From the NCBI RefSeq assembly GCF_001659605.2, contig NC_035174.2, forward strand, positions 21,526,027 through 21,590,026: DNA of 64,000 nucleotides, read 5' to 3'. Both the position numbers and the translations under genes were made by a program. Source of the stretch: Manihot esculenta (Eukaryota; Streptophyta; Magnoliopsida; Malpighiales; Euphorbiaceae). The notes below the pieces were generated by a model. That model saw only the letters and a program-made list of their open reading frames with translations. It was not told where the DNA came from and did no database searches. This document shows positions 58,460 through 64,000 of the stretch, one piece after another. Numbering within the stretch: the first letter of the stretch is position 1; every line of letters starts with the position of its first letter.

Positions 58460-59084
58460 CACAGAGTTAACTTGGACTATTTGGTGACGAGTTCACCCAA
58501 CCCTTATGTGAATTGTTTGTGTTATGATGCATTCCATTTGAGCATAGTGTTAATGTGTTTTACTAGCTCTACTCACTGGGCTTTTAGCTCACCCCTCTCC
58601 CTTTTTCCCCAGGCTTACAGGTACAGGATATAGTGCGGGAGTTCGGTTAGAGTGATGAAGTCATGCTTATGTAATAGCTAGAAATGGACATGATCAAATT
58701 GTAATGTTAAAATACAGTATAGTTATGTAATGAGTTTTATGGATGTTAGTATGTGCTTGACCATAGATTGTTGTATCCCTTTTATACATGATCTTAGAGA
58801 TTTTGTTGATGTTTATGTAAACCAGCTCAACAGATGTATGTTACCCATTGAGGGCACAGATGAGATCCCACAGAGGGATCAAGGTTATGTAAACGTTTAT
58901 GCACAGGTTGAGTTTGGTTGATGAGTATGCAAAGGAAAGTTTTAATTTTTATGCTTATTGTTGATCATGTATGGGATTATACAGGTTTACAGGTCTTATG
59001 TCAGGCTTGCTACGGGTCCCGGCGGCCTTAAGTCGACCCGGATCCTAGCGCCGGTAGCGGTCCGATTTTCGGGTCGTTACAGAA

Positions 59085-59096
59085 TGGTATCAGAGC
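59085..59096 (+). other. CV5 primer binding site
   Basis: TGGTATCAGAGC, 3 nt after the LTR end; initiator tRNA-Met type. Confidence 0.95.
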
Positions 59097-59354
59097 CCTA
59101 GGTTCATATGGTCGGACCTAGAGTGTCGGGCTCATAGAGGTTATAGAAGGTCAAGCACAATAGGAAAGATCATGTCCACTAGGATAGGATGTGGAGTCCT
59201 GTCTTGCATGATGATGTGAAATGCCATGATTTTATGCATGTGCATTAATGATATGCTATGATATGTGATGTATGTGATGAGGGTTCATGTGTGCCCACAT
59301 GAACCATATGATGCTAATGTTGCTTGTGATGTGTACTGTTTTTCAGAAAACAGG

Positions 59355-62300
59355 ATGAGAGGAACTCGTCGATCAGCAAGATTGACTGGAGTACCACCTG
59401 AGGATGAGGGCATGAGCGCCCGTCCTCCAGCATTGCCTAGGGCAATGTCTAGCAGGTCCAACAGGGACAGAGTAGCAAGAGACCCTAGAAGGTCTTTGGA
59501 TCTGGGTAGAAGCAGATCAGTAAGGGGAACAGTGCAGGGAGGAATGTCTGAGGATATGGAAGTAGATCAGAGGAGGGATGGCAGTCTCGGTGTGAGCATG
59601 CCGGAAGAGGGCATGGGAGAATCAGAAGGAGGCGCTCAGGCCTCGAGTTATGTCCAGCCACATCACTACCCACCCTATTCACACCATCCAGGGTATTCGA
59701 TGGGAGGTACATCGGATTACCCCAGTTTTAGCCCTTATCCTCCACACATGCCATACCCACCTTACTACCCACCATACTCTCAGTACCCCACGTACCCACC
59801 TCCACCTCCCTATACCAGTACAGCAAACCCTACCCCAGGGGATGTTGCACCACCTCCACCACCTGCAGAACCAGCAGCCCCAGTTGCTCAACCTCATAGA
59901 CCTAGCTCAGCCAGTGGGAGCAAGGTTAAGATGACAGACTATATGAAGCTGGGTGCTCCCCAGTTTGAGACAGGTAATGATCCGTTCGTGTACTTGGAGC
60001 GGGTCAAGGCAATTACAGATGAGATAGGGGCGGATGATAGTAGAGCCATTCAAATGGCCGGGTTCACGCTCAAGTGCAAGAAGGCACGGGAGTGGTTCAA
60101 AAATTATGTGAACCCGAGAGTGGACAGCATGACTTGGGAGGAGTTTGCTAATGAATTTGCAGGATGGGCCTTCCCTGATAGTTCAAGGGAATTGAAGATG
60201 ATAGAATTCGAGCAGTTGAGGCAAACTGATGACATGAGTGTAGACGAATATACTGACAGGTTTATGGAGTTGCTGCCATTTGCTGGGCAGGACCTTAGCA
60301 CAGACCAGAAGAAGTCGAGGAGGTATATCATGAAGCTCCATCCCAGGTATTCCTCCTTGGTACAGTCAGCAGATAGAGAGAGTTTTCATGCCATAGTAGA
60401 CATGGCTAGGAGAATGGAGGCTAGTGCCATCATTCAGGGGACAGTTAAGCAGACAGTGGCACAGTCTTCCGGTTCTAAAACTCCGGGTGGGGGAAGGTTA
60501 GATCCCTCTACCTTGAGTGCAGCAGCTTCAGGCAGTAAGAGATGGAGTAAACCCAAGGGTAAGAAGAACAAGTTCTGGAATAAAGTCAAGTCCAGTCTGG
60601 GATTTGGGAGTGGCTCAAGCTCTGGTGCGGATAATGCAGTTTGTGCGAGGTGTGGTAAGCCACACAGGGGAGTATGTCGGTTTGGGATGAACGTCTGTTT
60701 CAGATGTGGTCAGGAGGGGCATATAGCTAGAGATTGTCCAAGAGCGGCCCCGATGGCTCAGTCCCAGCAGACAGCTTCAGGCAGTGTAGCGCAGCCAGCA
60801 GCTCCAGCCATGACTCAGGCCAGTGGCAGAGGCAGAGGAAGAGGGGCAGCCTCTTCTTCAGCGGGTTTCAGAGGTGAAGGTCCATCAGCTCCGGCACGGA
60901 TCTTCACAATGACACAGCAAGAGGCAGATGCATCTAACACCGTGGTGGCAGGTAACTTAATTATTGGTTGTTCAGATGTATATGCCTTGATGGACCCTGG
61001 TGCATCTCATTCATTTGTTGCTCCGAGAGCCGTCCAGAGGTTGGGGTTGATGATCTCTGAGTTAGAGTGTCCTCTCTGGGTCAGTGGACCCAAGTGTGAT
61101 CCATCAGTGGCAGAGTCAGTCTGTCAGTGTAGTCCAGTTTTTGTTGAGGGGAGATGCATGTCCGCCGACCTTGTGGTTCTAGATTTGACAGACTTTGACG
61201 TCATTCTAGGGATGGACTGGTTATCTACCCATGGTGCTACCTTGGACTGCAGGGACAAGGTAGTCAGGTTCAGAGGTCAGGATGGATCAGAGGTTGTCTT
61301 CAGAGGAGACAGGAGGGGTACACCTAGAGGTATGATCTCAGCTCTTCAGGCTCGTAGGTTGCTTAGGAAGGGATGTCAGGGGTATTTGGCTCATGTGAGA
61401 GAGCTAGATAGTCAGGTTAGAGAGCCCGCCTCGGTGCCAGTGGTTAGAGAGTTCTTAGATGTGTTCCCAGACGAGCTGCCAGGTTTACCACCTGCTAGGG
61501 AGATAGAGTTCGAGATTGAGTTAATGCCTGGTACCAGACCGATCTCTATCCCTCCCTACAGGATGGCGCCAGCAGAATTGAAAGAGTTGAAGGAGCAGTT
61601 GCAGGAGCTGGTAGACAAGGGCTTCATCCGACCGAGTACCTCACCCTGGGGTGCTCCAGTTCTGTTTGTGAGGAAGAAGGATGGATCCCTTAGGCTTTGT
61701 ATCGACTACAGGCAGTTGAACAAAGTCACTACCAAGAAAAGTACCCATTGCCAAGGATCGACGATCTATTCGACCAGCTAGCAGGAGCGGGTTGTTTCTC
61801 CAAAATAGATCTGAGATCGGGGTACCATCAGTTGCGGATCAGGGAAGAAGACGTACCAAAGACAGCTTTCAGGACCAGATATGGGCATTTTGAGTTCCTT
61901 GTGATGCCGTTCGGGTTAACTAACGCCCCTGCAGCATTCATGGATCTCATGAACAGAGTGTTTAGCCAGTACCTGGATCACTTTGTTATTGTCTTCATAG
62001 ATGATATCTTAGTGTATTCCAGGAATGCAGAGGAGCATGCCCATCATCTGCGATTGGTTCTACAGACCTTGAGGGAACATGGCTTGTATGCCAAGTTCTC
62101 CAAATGTGAGTTCTGGCTGAGGAGTATTTCATTCTTGGGGCATGTAGTGTCAGAGAATGGGATTGAGGTAGACCCCAAGAAGACAGAAACTGTGGCTAAC
62201 TGGCCTAGACCCACTTCAGTGACAGAGATCAGGAGTTTCTTGGGTTTGGCAGGTTACTACAGGAGGTTCGTTCAGGACTTCTCAAAGATAGCAGCTCCTC

Positions 62301-64000
62301 TAACCAGACTAACCAGGAAGAATCAGAAGTTTCTGTGGACCGACCAGTGCGAGGAGAGTTTTGAAGAGCTCAAGAAGAGGTTGACTTCAGCACCAGTTTT
62401 AGCTCTGCCATCTAGTGGAGAGGACTTTACAGTCTTTTGTGATGCGTCCCGTGTGGGACTGGGTTGTGTGCTTATGCAGAACGAACGGGTGATTGCTTAT
62501 GCTTCTAGGCAGCTAAAGAAGCATGAGTTGAATTACCCCACACATGACCTTGAGATGGCAGCAGTAATCTTTGCACTCAAGATGTGGAGGCATTACCTCT
62601 ATGGGGTAAAATGTGAGATCTTCACCGATCATAAAAGCCTGCAGTACATCCTGAGTCAAAGAGATCTGAATTTGAGACAGAGGAGATGGGTAGAGTTGCT
62701 GAGTGACTATGATTGCAAGATTCAGTATCATCCGGGTAAGGCGAATGTCGTGGCAGACGCCCTAAGCCGGAAGTCACTAGGCAGTCTATCCCACATCACG
62801 GCAGAGAGGAGACCAGTGGTGAAGGAGTTTTACAAGCTCATTGAGGAAGGTCTACAGTTGGAGTTGTCTGGTACAGGTGCCTTAGTTGCTCAGATGAAAG
62901 TGACACCCGTGTTTCTGGAGCAGGTGGCTCAGAAACAGCATGAGGACCCAGAGTTAGTAAAGATTGCCAGGACTGTTCAGTCAGGCAAGGACAGTGAGTT
63001 CAGATTTGACAGTAGGGGGATCCTCCGTTATGGGAGTCGATTATGTGTACCAGATGACATTGGGCTAAAAGGAGACATTATGAGAGAGGCTCATAATGCA
63101 AGATACAGCATTCACCCCGGAGCCACCAAGATGTATCAGATCTGAAAGAAGGTTTATTGGTGGCCAGCTATGAAGAAAGAAGTGGCACAGTTTGTGTCAG
63201 CCTGCGAAGTATGTCAGAGGGTGAAGCTGGAACATCAGAAGCCGGCTGGAATGCTTAACCCGCTACCCATTCCAGAGTGGAAATGGGAGAATATAGCTAT
63301 GGACTTCGTAGTGGGGTTACCGGCGACGTCCAACAGATTGGACTCCATATGGGTGATTGTGGACAGACTCACCAAATCTGCTCACTTCATCCCTGTCAGG
63401 AGTGGCTATTCTGTGGACAAGTTGGCGCAGGTGTACGTTGATGAGATAGTCAGACTGCATGGGGTTCCTGTTTCTATTGTGTCAGATAGAGGACCCCAGT
63501 TCACCTCCAGGTTTTGGCGGAGTCTGCAGAATGCTATGGGTACTAGGTTGGATTTCAGCACTGCCTTCCATCCACAGACAGACGGACAGTCAGAGAGGAC
63601 CATCCAGACCATAGAAGATATGCTGAGAATGTGTGTGCTGGACTTTGGCGGTTCTTGGAGGCAGCATCTACCTCTGGTGGAGTTTGCCTACAATAACAGT
63701 CATCATGCTAGCATCGGGATGGCTCCATATGAAGCTTTATATGGAAGGAAGTGCAGATCACCTGTTTGCTGGGAAGAAGTTGGAGAAAAGGCCTTGGCAG
63801 GGCCTGAACTAGTAGAGATCACCAGCAGAGTGGTACCCTTAATCAGAGAGAGAATCAAGACAGCTGCAAGCAGACAGAAGAGTTATGCAGACATCCGCAG
63901 AAGACTAGTAGAGTTTCAGGAGGGGGATCTGGTATTGCTTAAGGTGTCTCCAATGAAAGGAGTGGTTAGGTTCGGAAAGAAAGGTAAGCTGGCTCCGCGG
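59355..64000 (+). pseudogene. CV5 gag-pol, one frameshift and one stop, cut by window end
   Basis: ATG 59355 ([12 protein letters not shown]) begins gag with a Pro/Tyr-rich region. The zinc knuckle [14 protein letters not shown] is at about 60698-60740, protease DPGASHSF at about 60993-61016, RT with FIDDIL at about 61996-62015, RNase H CDAS at about 62440, and integrase from about 63075 (HHCC) through SDRG (about 63483) and QSERT (about 63590). The window ends in the integrase C-terminal region ([10 protein letters not shown]). A one-base deletion near 61735 (AAGAAAAGTACC versus AATAGGTACC in CV2) shifts the frame in RT. At 63138-63148 a lost A and a gained G nearly cancel, leaving ATC TGA (stop 63143-63145) before the normal frame resumes. 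Confidence 0.92.

Larger units (their letters stand above)
56848..59081 (+). mobile_element. CV5 5' LTR
   Basis: A 2234-bp LTR ending GGGTCGTTACA at 59081, directly before the PBS. Its first base is missing or changed: the junction reads ...GGTACTACC|GTAATACCC where TGTAATACCC is expected. TATAAAAG is at 57205-57212. Palindromes upstream of it lie at 57022-57185 and downstream at 57730-57910, and the hairpin-unit array is at 58280-58459. Confidence 0.93.
57446..59346 (+). promoter_or_regulatory. Putative leader intron of CV5
   Basis: Donor AAGAG|GTAAGAG (GT at 57446-57447) and acceptor GTACTGTTTTTCAG| (AG at 59345-59346), 8 nt before the gag ATG at 59355. The 1901-nt intron would hold most upstream ATGs, the second palindrome cluster, the hairpin array and the PBS. 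Spliced RNA would suit translation, and unspliced RNA reverse transcription. The inference rests on splice consensus and on the same pair in CV1 and CV2. Confidence 0.42.

Noticed and set aside
61725..61785. Programmed frameshift between gag and pol in CV5
   Set aside because: The shift lies in the middle of RT, is a one-base loss relative to CV1-CV3, and no slippery site is conserved.

Overview
The window reads as repeat-rich, heterochromatin-like DNA from a flowering plant, most likely a eudicot. The evidence is AT-rich DNA packed with Ty3/gypsy LTR retrotransposons, initiator tRNA-Met type primer binding sites (TGGTATCAGAGC), an Athila-type element and a MuDR-type (MULE) transposase remnant. 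I cannot name the species. I see no intact cellular gene, tRNA, rRNA or CRISPR array.

Layout. 1-1294: LTR of a chromovirus cut by the window edge. 1295-6316: AT-rich DNA with a CCGAACCGAA-rich inverted repeat (2161-2640), a decayed GRF-zinc-finger-like fragment (4680-5100) and a coding-like patch. 6317-8476: solo LTR S2, which interrupts that patch. 8622 to about 36.9 kb: an old minus-strand Athila-like element (gag, protease, RT, RNase H and integrase all decayed). It is split by a full-length minus-strand chromovirus CV1 (9710-19552, target duplication ATAAT) and by a plus-strand solo LTR S3 (24356-36275, TCATC). S3 is itself split by full-length minus-strand chromovirus CV2 (26010-35760, ATATG). 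36.9-42.57 kb: AT-rich DNA with a hairpin repeat and a dead MULE transposase (about 38.74-41.18 kb, minus). 42574-45909: solo LTR S4 (CACTC) preceded by a tandem duplicate of its first kilobase. 45910-47080: AT-rich DNA. 47080-48394: decayed chromoviral pol fragment fused to 5'-truncated chromovirus CV3 (48395-53934). CV3's 3' LTR is interrupted by minus-strand CV4 (53935-56846), and CV4 is interrupted by plus-strand CV5 (56848 to the window end). The last three insertions are not closed inside the window.

The chromoviruses share one plan: LTRs of about 2.2-2.35 kb (TGTAATACCC...GTTACA), a tRNA-Met PBS, a single gag-protease-RT-RNase H-integrase-chromodomain frame, and a short G-rich polypurine tract. 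They fit the Tekay/Del-like lineage. Every copy whose frame can be followed far enough carries at least one stop or frameshift. CV4 is open, but only its last 169 codons are visible.

The most interesting signals are in the LTRs, not the proteins. They are: dense arrays of the 13-bp palindrome TTCGGC-N-GCCGAA on both sides of the TATA box; tandem 24-29 nt units bounded by CCAGG...CCTGG or CCGG...CCGG whose stems appear to co-vary; a strong conserved splice donor (AGAGGTAAG) in all twelve LTR copies, paired with a good acceptor 8-9 nt before the gag ATG, which would define a leader intron of about 1.9-2.0 kb containing the PBS; and a small hairpin beside the polypurine tract.
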